In this document: positions 8,450 to 16,419 of the stretch, one piece after another
Position numbering within the stretch: the stretch's first letter is position 1
How the letters are laid out: each line of letters opens with the position of its first letter
From: Streptomyces sp. NRRL WC-3626
Lineage (GTDB): Bacteria; Actinomycetota; Actinomycetes; Streptomycetales; Streptomycetaceae
Assembly (NCBI RefSeq): GCF_000718785.1
Contig: NZ_JOCA01000023.1
Coordinates: 200,758 to 264,757, forward strand
Direction of reading: 5' to 3'
DNA length: 64,000 nt
The notes under the pieces: generated by a model
Seen by the model: the letters and a program-made list of their open reading frames with translations, nothing else
Told to the model about the DNA's origin: nothing
The model's database searches: none
Translations under genes and position numbers: made by a program

Positions 8450-9228
8450 GTTTCAGCGCGGCCCTCCTGCTGACGGCCACCGGCTGTGGTGGGGAAAGCG
8501 ACACGTCGTCCTCCTCATCCGACGCGGACGCGGCGGGGAAGGGCACCGGCCCGGTCGTGGTCGCCACGACCAGCTGGGAAGGGGCGTTCGCCAAGGCCGC
8601 CGGCGCCGAGGACGTCAAGGTCATCGTGCCGGAGTCGGTGCAGCACGCCCCCGACTACGACCCGAAACCCTCCGATCTCGCGGCCGTGGCGGACGCCGAC
8701 TTCGTGTTGTACGCGCCCTTCGAGCCGTACGCGGAGAAGTTCAAGGAAGCCGCCGGAGGAGACGCCGAACTGGTCGAGGTCGATCTCGACAACGACGCGG
8801 ACAAGGCCAAGGCCGAGGTGACCCGGCTGGGCAAGATGTTCGGCACCGAGGACACCGCCGCCGAGTGGATCGCCTCGTTCGACACCGAGTACGGCAAGCT
8901 GCAGAAGGACCTCAAGAGCGCCTGGCCGGACGCCAAGGCGCCCACCGTCGTGGCCCAGGTCTTCTCCGCCTGGTCGGCGAAGCTGGCCGGGGCCGAGGTG
9001 GTCGGCACGTACGGCCCCGAGGCCGTGACGGCCAAGCAGTTGTCCGACCTGTCCAAGAAGAGGCCCCAACTGGTGCTCGACAACGTGCACATGACGACCG
9101 GCACCGTGCTGCCCGACTCGGGCGCGCGTCAGGTGGGGATCGTCAACTACCCGGACAAGGGCATGGATCTGCTGACCGTCTACAAGAACGCGGCGACGAC
9201 GCTGGAGAAGGCGATGAACGCCTCCTGA
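8407..9228 (+). CDS. Metal ABC transporter substrate-binding lipoprotein (ZnuA/AztC-like)
   Basis: A 273-aa protein with lipobox TATGC (Cys about 27). It has a serine/aspartate-rich linker and then a cluster A-I fold, with QHAPDYDPKPSDLAAVADAD giving the family core. The whole sequence has only two histidines (QHAPD and NVHM), and the His-rich loop of many zinc-binding proteins is missing. Metal coordination therefore probably uses acidic side chains as well. It is the last gene of the importer and ends at the bidirectional terminator 9238-9289. Zinc is the default ligand for the family. Manganese or cobalt are possible. Confidence 0.8.
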   Translation: MARTRVRITPLLALSFSAALLLTATGCGGESDTSSSSSDADAAGKGTGPVVVATTSWEGAFAKAAGAEDVKVIVPESVQHAPDYDPKPSDLAAVADADFVLYAPFEPYAEKFKEAAGGDAELVEVDLDNDADKAKAEVTRLGKMFGTEDTAAEWIASFDTEYGKLQKDLKSAWPDAKAPTVVAQVFSAWSAKLAGAEVVGTYGPEAVTAKQLSDLSKKRPQLVLDNVHMTTGTVLPDSGARQVGIVNYPDKGMDLLTVYKNAATTLEKAMNAS

Positions 9229-9237
9229 GCCGTGGCA

Positions 9238-9289
9238 CCGGACGACAAGGGCCGCTCGGGGAACACTCCGAGCGGCCCTTGTCGTCCGG
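9238..9289. terminator. Bidirectional terminator between convergent operons
   Basis: CCGGACGACAAGGGCCGCTC and its exact complement form a stem of about 22 bp (9238-9289) with a small AC-rich loop. It lies between the metal importer (+) and the acyl-CoA ligase (-), so it can stop transcription from both sides. Confidence 0.85.
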
Positions 9290-9308
9290 CGGGTCAGCCG
9301 GCCGAAGC

Positions 9309-10979
9309 CTAAGGCTGCTGCTGTCGCTCCGCTTCGGGCGTGCACCGTTCCCGCAGTACCGCCCGGTCCGGCTTGCCGGCCGGCGTCAGGGGCAGCTCAC
9401 TCAGCACCAGCAGGCGCTCGGGGTGTTTGCGTCGTTCCAGACCTCGCGTGTCCAGGTGGGCGCACAGTTCCTCCAACGTGGGCGCCGCCTCGTCCCTGGG
9501 CACGACGCAGGCCGCGAGCCGCTCGCCCATCAGCGGGTCGGGCACGCCGACGCAGACCACGTCCCGGACCGCCGGGTGCGCGGCCAGTTCGACCTCGACC
9601 TCGGCGGGGCTGATGTTCGCACCACCGCGGATCACCACGTCCTTCAGCCGTCCGACGACCCGGAGCGTGCCATCGTCGTCGATGAGACCGAGGTCCCCGG
9701 TGCGCACCCAGCCGTCCTCGGTGCGGTAGCGGGTGTCGAGGTCGGGGGCGGCGACGTAGCACAGCGGTGTCATCGGGCCACGGGCGACGATCTCACCGAC
9801 CGTGCCCTCGCCGACCTCCCGCAGCTCACGGGTGCCGGGGACGGCGATCCGTATGTCGGCGACCCGGGGGTCGGGTTGTCCCGCGGCGATGCCGGGCCGT
9901 TCGTCGCCATCGGGGGAGCCGTGCGTCAGCCCGGTGTGGCAGTTGACGCCGTCGGCGGAGCCGTAGAGATTGACGACCGGGCAGCCGAAGGCCAGGCGGG
10001 CCTCGGCCGCGGTGGCCTCGTCCAGGGGCGAGCCGCCGACGACCACGGCCGTCGGCGGGGCGAACGGCCGGTGTCCGCCCTCCGCGATCCGGTCGAGCAT
10101 CATGCGGATCATGGTCGGTACGCCCAGGACGTGGGTCGGTTCGTGTTCGGCGAGCGCCTCCAGGGCGGCCTCGGGGGTGAAGTGGTCGAGCAGGACCAGG
10201 GTTCCGCCGTGCCGGGCGAGGGTGACCGGGGTGCCGTTGCTGCCGAAGGCGGAGGCCAGCGGGACCAGGAAGAGGCAGCGCGGCGGGCGCCCGTCGGGTA
10301 TGAGGGAGCCGAGGAAGTTGCCCCGGCCGCCGGCCAGGGCGTTGTGCGAGTAGGCCACCATCTTCGGCTCGGACTCCGACCCGGAGGACACGAGGATGCG
10401 GGCGGCGGTGTCGGGATCGGGACGGGCCGGCAGGAACGTCTTCGGGTCGGTGCGCATCAGGGCCGACAGCGGGACGGCTCCCTCCGGTGCGGCGCCCGCC
10501 GGCCCCGCGGCGACGACCGTCCGCAGGGCGGGCAGTTCACCCGTCAGCTTCAGTAGGTCGGACGCATGGTGGTTGCCCCGGTGTTCGGCTGCCGCGATCA
10601 CCGCGACCGCCTCCGATCTGCGCAGCAGTGAGGCCGCCTCGCGCCCGCCCCGCCCGACCGGGAAGGGCAGTGCCACCGCGCCCAGGGCGGCGAGCGCGAG
10701 GTCCGCGACGACGGCGTCGCGGCCGCCCGGCAGCTGGACGCCGACGATGTCACCGGCGTGTATCCCGAGGCCGGAGAGCCCGGCGGCCAGACATCGGGCC
10801 TTGCGGTCCAGCGCGGTGTAACAGAGTTTCCCCTTGCCGTCGAGGACCGCCGTACGGTGCGGGTCGGCGATCTGACGGGCGCGGTAGAGGCTGTAGAGGT
10901 CCAGGTCGGGGCAGGTTCCCTCCACGGCCCAGGTACGGCGCAGCGTGGCGGGCAGCAGGTCGTGCAGGGCGACGGTCAT
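9309..10979 (-). CDS. AMP-dependent acyl-CoA ligase (ANL superfamily, CaiC-like)
   Basis: A 556-aa adenylate-forming enzyme. The P-loop is SSGSESEPK (motif [ST]SG[ST]xxxPK). The A5-like motif is NLYGSADG, the core hinge region is RTGDLGLIDDDG, GRLKDVVIRGG follows, and the C-terminal catalytic lysine lies in LTPAGKPDR. It should activate a carboxylic acid to an acyl-adenylate and then a CoA thioester. No carrier domain is attached. Its start overlaps the stop of the CoA-transferase gene upstream by ATGA, so the two are translationally coupled. With the acyl-CoA dehydrogenase at 12829 the set mirrors caiC/caiB/caiA of carnitine metabolism, but the substrate is unknown. Confidence 0.85.
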   Translation of the reverse strand: MTVALHDLLPATLRRTWAVEGTCPDLDLYSLYRARQIADPHRTAVLDGKGKLCYTALDRKARCLAAGLSGLGIHAGDIVGVQLPGGRDAVVADLALAALGAVALPFPVGRGGREAASLLRRSEAVAVIAAAEHRGNHHASDLLKLTGELPALRTVVAAGPAGAAPEGAVPLSALMRTDPKTFLPARPDPDTAARILVSSGSESEPKMVAYSHNALAGGRGNFLGSLIPDGRPPRCLFLVPLASAFGSNGTPVTLARHGGTLVLLDHFTPEAALEALAEHEPTHVLGVPTMIRMMLDRIAEGGHRPFAPPTAVVVGGSPLDEATAAEARLAFGCPVVNLYGSADGVNCHTGLTHGSPDGDERPGIAAGQPDPRVADIRIAVPGTRELREVGEGTVGEIVARGPMTPLCYVAAPDLDTRYRTEDGWVRTGDLGLIDDDGTLRVVGRLKDVVIRGGANISPAEVEVELAAHPAVRDVVCVGVPDPLMGERLAACVVPRDEAAPTLEELCAHLDTRGLERRKHPERLLVLSELPLTPAGKPDRAVLRERCTPEAERQQQP

Positions 10980-12718
10980 GCGAACCTCCAGGGGGCGGGG
11001 ACGGCGGGGGAACCGTGGGCGTCGCGGCTGACCGGGCCGGAGGAGAGCAGGTCGGCGAGGTCGGTGACGACCGGGACGGCGGCCGTGCCGCGCTCGTGCA
11101 GCCGCTCCAGCGCACGGGCCGTGGAAAGGTGGTGCGCGTCGTGCGGGAGGGCGGCGTGGGCGGGCAGGGCGATCCAGCCGTCGGCCGTGGGCACGGGCCG
11201 ACGGAATCCGGCCGGCCGGCGCGGGTCGAGGCCCTGGGCCGCGCGGATCCGGGCCGGCATGGTCAGTACGTCGGCCGCCCCCAGCAGCGACGAGTCCACC
11301 CGCACACCGGCTCCCGTGCGCTGACGCAGCAGCAGCCCCGCGAGGACGGCCTCGGCCCCGAGGAGTCCTCCGAGCACGTCGAGCAGTGTCATCAGGGACG
11401 GTACGGGCGGTTCGTCCGCGGGCCGCACCGCCTCGCCCACTCCGGTGCGGGCCTGCACCATGAAGTCGGTGCCCATCGGCGCCCCGGGCAGCCGGTCGGC
11501 CCAGCCGCTGGTGTACGCGTAGACGAGCGCGGGGTTGTCGGCGGACAGGTCCTCGTGGTCCAGGCCGAGTGCGGCGGCCTTGCCCGGCGCCCAGTTGTGC
11601 AGGAACACATCGGCGTCCGCCGCCATCGCGCGCAGCCGCTCGCGGTCCGCGGCGGACTTGATGTCCACCTCGACGGCCTTCTTGCCCCGGTTGAGGGCGA
11701 GCCAGCGGGCCGAGACACCCGAGCAGGCCGGCGGCATACCGCGCAGCGGATCACCGCCCGGCGGCTCGATCCGCACCACTTCGGCGCCGAGCAGCCCCAG
11801 CAGATGCGCCGTGAGCGGTGCTTGGATGCGGCGGCCGGCCTCCAGGACGGTCATGCCGGCCAGCGGGGCGTCGACGGGCGGTGGTGCGCCGGAGCCCGAG
11901 TACGACGCCTCGTGCGCCGTCAGCTCCCAGGGTGGGGCCCCGTCGTGCTCGGCGGCCCGTTCGGTGAGCGTGTGCAGGGCGCACACCTCGGCTCCGGAGG
12001 CCCTGGCCGCTTCCCGGACGCGCTCCCAGCGGTGGCCGCGGGCCGCACCGTGCAGCTCTCGCGGGAAGGGCGCGCAGGCCGTGGCGTACCGGAACTGGAA
12101 GGGACGCCAGCCGCGCCGCACCGCGTCCGCCGGTGCGTCGAGGGCACGCCAGAAAGCGGCCCACGCACCAGGATCGAGCGTCTCCAGCTCGAAGACGATT
12201 CCGTCGGCGGAGGTGAACGGCGGGCCGCCCGGTGCGATCTCCGCGGCCTCAGCCTCTTCCGCTCCGGCCGCGGCGAGGTACTGCGAGACGGCGAGCAGTC
12301 CGGCCCGCTCGACGCTCACCTCGATGCTTGCCACCTGTGAGCCGCGGGCCTGGGCGAGGAGCCCGGCCAGCAGGCCCTGCACGGTCAGAACACCGGCGGC
12401 GGTGGCGGCGTAGTCGGCAGCGAGCCCGCGGGGCGACCCGTCCCGGCGGCCGTGCACGGCCATGATGCCCGTCGCCGCCTGCGCGGTCGCCTCGTCGACG
12501 GCGCGGTCGCCCCACGTCACGTGGGCGGTGATGCCGCCGCACTCCGGTCCGACGAGTGTCATGCGTTCGCCGGAGCGTCCGGTCTCCTCCGCGCCGAGCA
12601 GCCGTAGGTGCTCCGCGACGAGTCCGTCCGCCGGCCCCGGGGGGCCCGAAGCTTCCAGACGCAGTCCGTCGAGGGGCCGGGACGTCTGCGCGACGGCCGG
12701 TGTGGCTGGTGGTGCCAT
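10976..12718 (-). CDS. Fused two-domain CaiB/BaiF family CoA-transferase
   Basis: A 580-aa type III CoA-transferase made of two CaiB-like halves. The C-terminal half (about 290-570) is complete, with LEAGRRIQAPLTAHLLGLLGA, RGKKAVEVDI, and GTDFMVQARTG carrying the probable catalytic Asp. The N-terminal half (about 1-285) lacks a clear first Rossmann segment. At the equivalent site it reads DEATAQAATG, where the residue spaced like the catalytic Asp is Glu. The start at 12718 has AAGGAGAG upstream on the minus strand. It is coupled to the ligase and divergent from the acyl-CoA dehydrogenase. One active site is the simplest reading. The pseudo-symmetric half may complete the interlocked fold within one chain. 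Confidence 0.8.
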   Translation of the reverse strand: MAPPATPAVAQTSRPLDGLRLEASGPPGPADGLVAEHLRLLGAEETGRSGERMTLVGPECGGITAHVTWGDRAVDEATAQAATGIMAVHGRRDGSPRGLAADYAATAAGVLTVQGLLAGLLAQARGSQVASIEVSVERAGLLAVSQYLAAAGAEEAEAAEIAPGGPPFTSADGIVFELETLDPGAWAAFWRALDAPADAVRRGWRPFQFRYATACAPFPRELHGAARGHRWERVREAARASGAEVCALHTLTERAAEHDGAPPWELTAHEASYSGSGAPPPVDAPLAGMTVLEAGRRIQAPLTAHLLGLLGAEVVRIEPPGGDPLRGMPPACSGVSARWLALNRGKKAVEVDIKSAADRERLRAMAADADVFLHNWAPGKAAALGLDHEDLSADNPALVYAYTSGWADRLPGAPMGTDFMVQARTGVGEAVRPADEPPVPSLMTLLDVLGGLLGAEAVLAGLLLRQRTGAGVRVDSSLLGAADVLTMPARIRAAQGLDPRRPAGFRRPVPTADGWIALPAHAALPHDAHHLSTARALERLHERGTAAVPVVTDLADLLSSGPVSRDAHGSPAVPAPWRFA

Positions 12719-12828
12719 GCCTCTCCTTTCCTGACGCGCGGGAACCCGGGGGCGATCACCCCCGACCGGTTCCACGAACAGACAGTCGGACCGGCGAGAG
12801 CCGGAGTTCCCTGAAAGGTGGGGGAGAC

Positions 12829-14007
12829 ATGCTGGACGAGACGCTCGGCGACCCGCAGTGTCCGCCGGAGGTGCGGGAGTTGAAGGAGCGGGTGGCGGAC
12901 TTCGTCCGCTCCCGGGTGGTGCCGTGCGAAGGCATTCTGGACAGTGGTGGCTCCGACGCGGCCCGGACGCTGCACCGGCTGCGCCGGGAGGCGAAGGACG
13001 AAGGGCTGTGGGCACTGCCCCTTCCGGTCGAACTGGGCGGTCAGGGGCTTGGATTGCGGTCGTACGCGCATGTCGCGGAGGCGGAGGGCGCCAGTGATCA
13101 CGGACCGGCGGTCCTCGGGTCGGCTTCCCTGCTGGACGCGCTCATGCTGCGGCGGCACGGCAGCCCGCGTGTGCGCGAAAGCTACCTCGCGCCGCTGGTC
13201 GCCGGAGAGCTGCGGGCCGGCTACGCGATGACCGAGCAGGACGTGCCCGGCACCGACCCGTTCCTCACCGCCACCCGCGCCGTCGACACCGAGGACGGCT
13301 GGCGGCTGACGGGACGCAAGTGGTTCGTCAGCGGAGGCGACACCGCCGACCTCGTCACCGTCCTCGCGCGCACGGACGGGCGGCCCCCGGAGCGCGACGG
13401 TCTGTCCCTGCTGTTGCTCCCGACCACCTCTCCCGGCTTCCGGGTGGTGCGCGAGCTGCCCGTGCTCGGTGCCGCCGGACAGGCGGAGATCGCACTCGAC
13501 GGTGTCGCGGTGGACACTGACCACCTGATCGGTGAACGCGGCCAGGCCCTCGCCGTCGCCGCCGAACGGCTCCAGCTCGGCCGGACCCTGCGCTGCCTGC
13601 GCTGGCTCGGCCAGGCGGGCCGTGCATTCGACCTCATGCGGGAACGCGCCGTCACCCGCTCCCGCTCCCGCGGCCCGCTCGGCGACCTGCAACTCGTCCA
13701 GCGCCACGTCTTCGAGTCACTGCTCGCCCTCCGCACGACCCGGCCGTTGGTCCACCAGGCCGTGTCCCGGCTCGACGCGGGCGTCGACGCCCATGTCGAA
13801 GTAGGGCTGGCCAAGGTCGCGGCGGCCCGCACGCTCCAACTGGTGGCCGACGCGGCGATACAGGTCCACGGCGCGGCGGGGCTCGGCCCGGACACCGCGC
13901 TCCCCGCCCTGTTCCGCACGGGGCGCGCGGCTCGCATCCTCGACGGCCCCGACGAACTGCACATCACCTCCGTGGCACGGCATGTGCTGCGTGCGGAGCG
14001 GGCCTAG
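12829..14007 (+). CDS. Acyl-CoA dehydrogenase (CaiA-like)
   Basis: A 392-aa flavoprotein with the acyl-CoA dehydrogenase layout. It has an N-terminal helical domain and a middle beta domain with YAMTEQDVPGTDPFL and KWFVSGGDTADLVTV. In the C-terminal domain, GRTLRCLRWLGQAGRAFD is followed by QVHGAAGLGPDTALPALFRTGRAARILDG. It should oxidise or reduce an acyl-CoA alpha-beta bond using FAD. The ATG at 12829 follows GGTGGGGGAG. It diverges from the CoA-transferase/ligase operon across 110 bp, a usual sign of a shared pathway. Its stop shares bases with the opposing GH88-like gene stop (CTAG at 14004-14007). Confidence 0.85.
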   Translation: MLDETLGDPQCPPEVRELKERVADFVRSRVVPCEGILDSGGSDAARTLHRLRREAKDEGLWALPLPVELGGQGLGLRSYAHVAEAEGASDHGPAVLGSASLLDALMLRRHGSPRVRESYLAPLVAGELRAGYAMTEQDVPGTDPFLTATRAVDTEDGWRLTGRKWFVSGGDTADLVTVLARTDGRPPERDGLSLLLLPTTSPGFRVVRELPVLGAAGQAEIALDGVAVDTDHLIGERGQALAVAAERLQLGRTLRCLRWLGQAGRAFDLMRERAVTRSRSRGPLGDLQLVQRHVFESLLALRTTRPLVHQAVSRLDAGVDAHVEVGLAKVAAARTLQLVADAAIQVHGAAGLGPDTALPALFRTGRAARILDGPDELHITSVARHVLRAERA

Positions 14008-15050
14008 CCGGTGCCACCGGCCACCCGGCCGGTGAGTTCCGCGAGGGCGTACGCCAGGAAGAAGTCGCCCCAGATCAACTCGTGCCGGACGGCTGTTCCG
14101 GCCGTGAGGTCGTAACAGCCTTCCAGGAGGCGGCCGTCGGTGGTCAGGTGCCGGTCGACCAGCGTTTCGAGGAGGCCGACGGCCCGGTCCCGGCGTCCCA
14201 GTCGCAGCAGAGCCAGCGCGGTGATGGCGGCGGCGGAGGTGTCGAGGGGGCTGCCGGGGTGAGCGGTGTCGGCGAGCGGTACGGAAGAGGCCGGCGTCAA
14301 CGTGTCGAAGAGCGCGGCGAACGAGTCGCCGTCCGGCAGACAGGCGCCTTCGGCCAGGGCGAGCAGCAGCCACGCCGGACCACGGCTCCAGCCCGGTGGG
14401 GGATCGGCGCAGGCGGTCCAGCCGGTCGCCTCGGTGTGCAGCCACGACCACGAGGACGGTTGGCTCCCGAGGCACAGGTCGAGATGCCGACGCAGATGGG
14501 AGCGGGCGGCCTCCGCGTCCACCGTGGCCAGCAGCGGCACCATGCCGGGTACGCCGTCCACGCGGGCCATCAGACGCGGCCCGCCGAACGCCGACCCCCA
14601 CGGCACGAGGCCCAGTTCCGGATCGAAGGCGTCCCGGCAGGCCCGCGCGCCCCGGTTCCGGATCCGGTCTCCGTCATCGGCGAAGACGGTGCCGTACCAG
14701 AAGATCAGTCCCCGGGCGGAGGTGTCCGCCCCGGCCCAGTCGGCCAGGCGGGCCGTGCACGCCCGTGCGGCCTCCCGGTCCGAGGGGTCGCCGGTGTGCC
14801 GGGCGCGCAGCCACAGCAGTCCCGCCCAGAAGCCGCCGGTCCAGGAGCCGCGCGCCGTCGTCCTCCACGTGCCGGTGTCCGGATCCGCGTAGAGGGGGAA
14901 CCGGTCGCCGACCTCGATACGGGTGATGGCGACCCTGGCGAGGACGGAGTCGAGCGCCGGGGCGGCCCAGTCGGGTAGCGGGTCCGGTTCCACGCGGCCC
15001 GCCCGCCGGTCCTCGGACGGGGAAGCGTCCCCGTCCGGGCGTGCCTTCAT
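14004..15050 (-). CDS. Glycoside hydrolase family 88/105-like protein
   Basis: A 348-aa (alpha/alpha)6-barrel-type protein. WTGGFWAGLLWLRARHTGDP, PGMVPLLATVDAEAARSHL and especially WSRGPAWLLLALAEG are landmarks of unsaturated uronyl and rhamnogalacturonyl hydrolases. LIWGDFFLAYALAEL closes the barrel. Such enzymes cleave delta-4,5-unsaturated uronic acids from oligosaccharides made by polysaccharide lyases. No signal peptide is present, so it would act in the cytoplasm on imported oligosaccharides. The ATG overlaps the MFS stop by ATGA. The co-transcribed MFS protein is the obvious candidate for importing the substrate. Confidence 0.75.
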   Translation of the reverse strand: MKARPDGDASPSEDRRAGRVEPDPLPDWAAPALDSVLARVAITRIEVGDRFPLYADPDTGTWRTTARGSWTGGFWAGLLWLRARHTGDPSDREAARACTARLADWAGADTSARGLIFWYGTVFADDGDRIRNRGARACRDAFDPELGLVPWGSAFGGPRLMARVDGVPGMVPLLATVDAEAARSHLRRHLDLCLGSQPSSWSWLHTEATGWTACADPPPGWSRGPAWLLLALAEGACLPDGDSFAALFDTLTPASSVPLADTAHPGSPLDTSAAAITALALLRLGRRDRAVGLLETLVDRHLTTDGRLLEGCYDLTAGTAVRHELIWGDFFLAYALAELTGRVAGGTG

Positions 15051-16264
15051 GACCGCACGTCCGACCGGCGTTCCCGCACGGACCACAGCAACGCCACCAC
15101 ACCGGCGCCCGCGAACTCGGCCGCCACGAGAAGCCACCCGCTTCCGTACCGGCCCGCCTCGGCCAGCACCCCGAACATTGGCGGACCGACCGCGAACCCG
15201 GCGAAGAAGCCCGCGGAGACCAGCGCGGAGTCCTGGCCGGCCCGGCCCGGCGCGGCGCGCTGCATGACGAGGACCATCGACACCGCGTTCGCTGCCACGG
15301 CGAACACCCCGACGGCCACGGCCGCCACCCACACCAGCGGGCGAGCGGACAACGAGCCCGCCAACAGCAGGGCCGCCGCCACCGCTCCGACGGCGAGCGA
15401 GCCTGGCAGCCAGACCGCCCGGCCGGGATGCCCCGCCACCTTCGACCAGCCCAGCCGGCCCGCGATCCCGGAGACACCGAGCACGGCCACCAGCGCCCCC
15501 GCCGCCGTGGGACCGAGCCCCAGACGTTCGGTGCCGTACAGCGACAGGTAGGTGTTGACCGAGGCGATGCCGCAGCCGAGCAGCAGCGAGAACACCATCA
15601 GCCACGCGGTCATCCCGCGCGGCACCCAGATGGCCGGAGTGGACTTCGCGGGCGGGTCGGCGGGCAGGGCGCGTGCCGCCCACACGGCGGCCACCGCCGC
15701 GGCGCCGGCGGCGGTCCAGACGGCGCCCCGCCACCCGGTCAGACCGGCCAGTGCCGCGAGCGGCAGCCCGGCCGCGAACGCCCCCAGCTGTACCCCCGAC
15801 TGCTTCATGCCGGTCACCGAGCCGCGCCGGGCAGGCGGTACGGCGGCGAGGATCGCCTTGTTCGTGGCGGGGTTGGCCAGCGCCTGCGGCAATCCGCCGA
15901 GCGCGACGGCGGCCAGCAGGAACCCGGAGCCGGGAGCCGTTCCGATCAATGCCAGCGCGACCGCGGCCACGGCGAGCAGGGCCACCAGGCAGCGCCGGGG
16001 CCCCACCCGGTCCACCACCCGGCCGCCGGCCGGGGAGAGCACGGCTGCCGTGGCGAACCCGACGGTGGTCGTCAGCCCGAGCACCGTCGGCGAGACGCCG
16101 AGGTCCGCCACGAGCCGCGGGCCGAGCGCCCCGAGCAGGAACAGCTGCATCATCGAGAAGGCCATGGCACACGTCAGCAGCGTGGTCAGAGCCCTTGTCG
16201 CTCCTTCCCCGATCGCCGAACCCGCCTCGTTCCGCCCGGCCTGCGCTGTCCGTCCCGTCGTCAC
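15047..16264 (-). CDS. MFS transporter, paired with GH88-like hydrolase
   Basis: A 405-aa, 12-TM MFS protein with the loop 2-3 signature GGRVVDRVGPRR. There is a strongly conserved helix-5 region (ALANPATNKAILAAVPPARRGSV, read in segments) typical of the NarK/OxlT/sugar-acid group. The GTG at 16264 has AAGGAGGT six bases upstream on the minus strand. It is translationally coupled to the GH88-like gene. Uptake of an oligouronide or sugar acid is a reasonable guess, but the transport direction is not readable. It diverges from the copper locus at 16330. Confidence 0.75.
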   Translation of the reverse strand: MTTGRTAQAGRNEAGSAIGEGATRALTTLLTCAMAFSMMQLFLLGALGPRLVADLGVSPTVLGLTTTVGFATAAVLSPAGGRVVDRVGPRRCLVALLAVAAVALALIGTAPGSGFLLAAVALGGLPQALANPATNKAILAAVPPARRGSVTGMKQSGVQLGAFAAGLPLAALAGLTGWRGAVWTAAGAAAVAAVWAARALPADPPAKSTPAIWVPRGMTAWLMVFSLLLGCGIASVNTYLSLYGTERLGLGPTAAGALVAVLGVSGIAGRLGWSKVAGHPGRAVWLPGSLAVGAVAAALLLAGSLSARPLVWVAAVAVGVFAVAANAVSMVLVMQRAAPGRAGQDSALVSAGFFAGFAVGPPMFGVLAEAGRYGSGWLLVAAEFAGAGVVALLWSVRERRSDVRS

Positions 16265-16329
16265 AGACGCACCTCCTTGGGGAGGCAGTCGAGGGCAACT
16301 CTCCTGGAGTTCCCGGGGGTTGGCGTGAC

Positions 16330-16413
16330 ATGAATCACCGGGAGCGCATTGAGGCGCGGGCCCGGGAACTTCTCGTACTCGCGCAAGACGATGCGCCGGA
16401 AATGCAAGGATGA
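16330..16413 (+). CDS. Possible 27-aa leader peptide
   Basis: An ATG-started ORF of 27 codons whose product is charged and helical (MNHRERIEARAREL and onward) ends with TGA at 16411-16413. That is 7 bases before the start of the first copper-type membrane protein. The Shine-Dalgarno support is weak (a GGGGGTTGG run). It could be a translated leader coupling to the next gene, or chance. Confidence 0.3.
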   Translation: MNHRERIEARARELLVLAQDDAPEMQG

Positions 16414-16419
16414 GCCGCC

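Noticed and set aside
9309..16264. Secondary-metabolite assembly line
   Set aside because: The ligase has no carrier domain, and no KS, C or TE domain occurs in the window. Catabolism or CoA-ester chemistry is the simpler reading.
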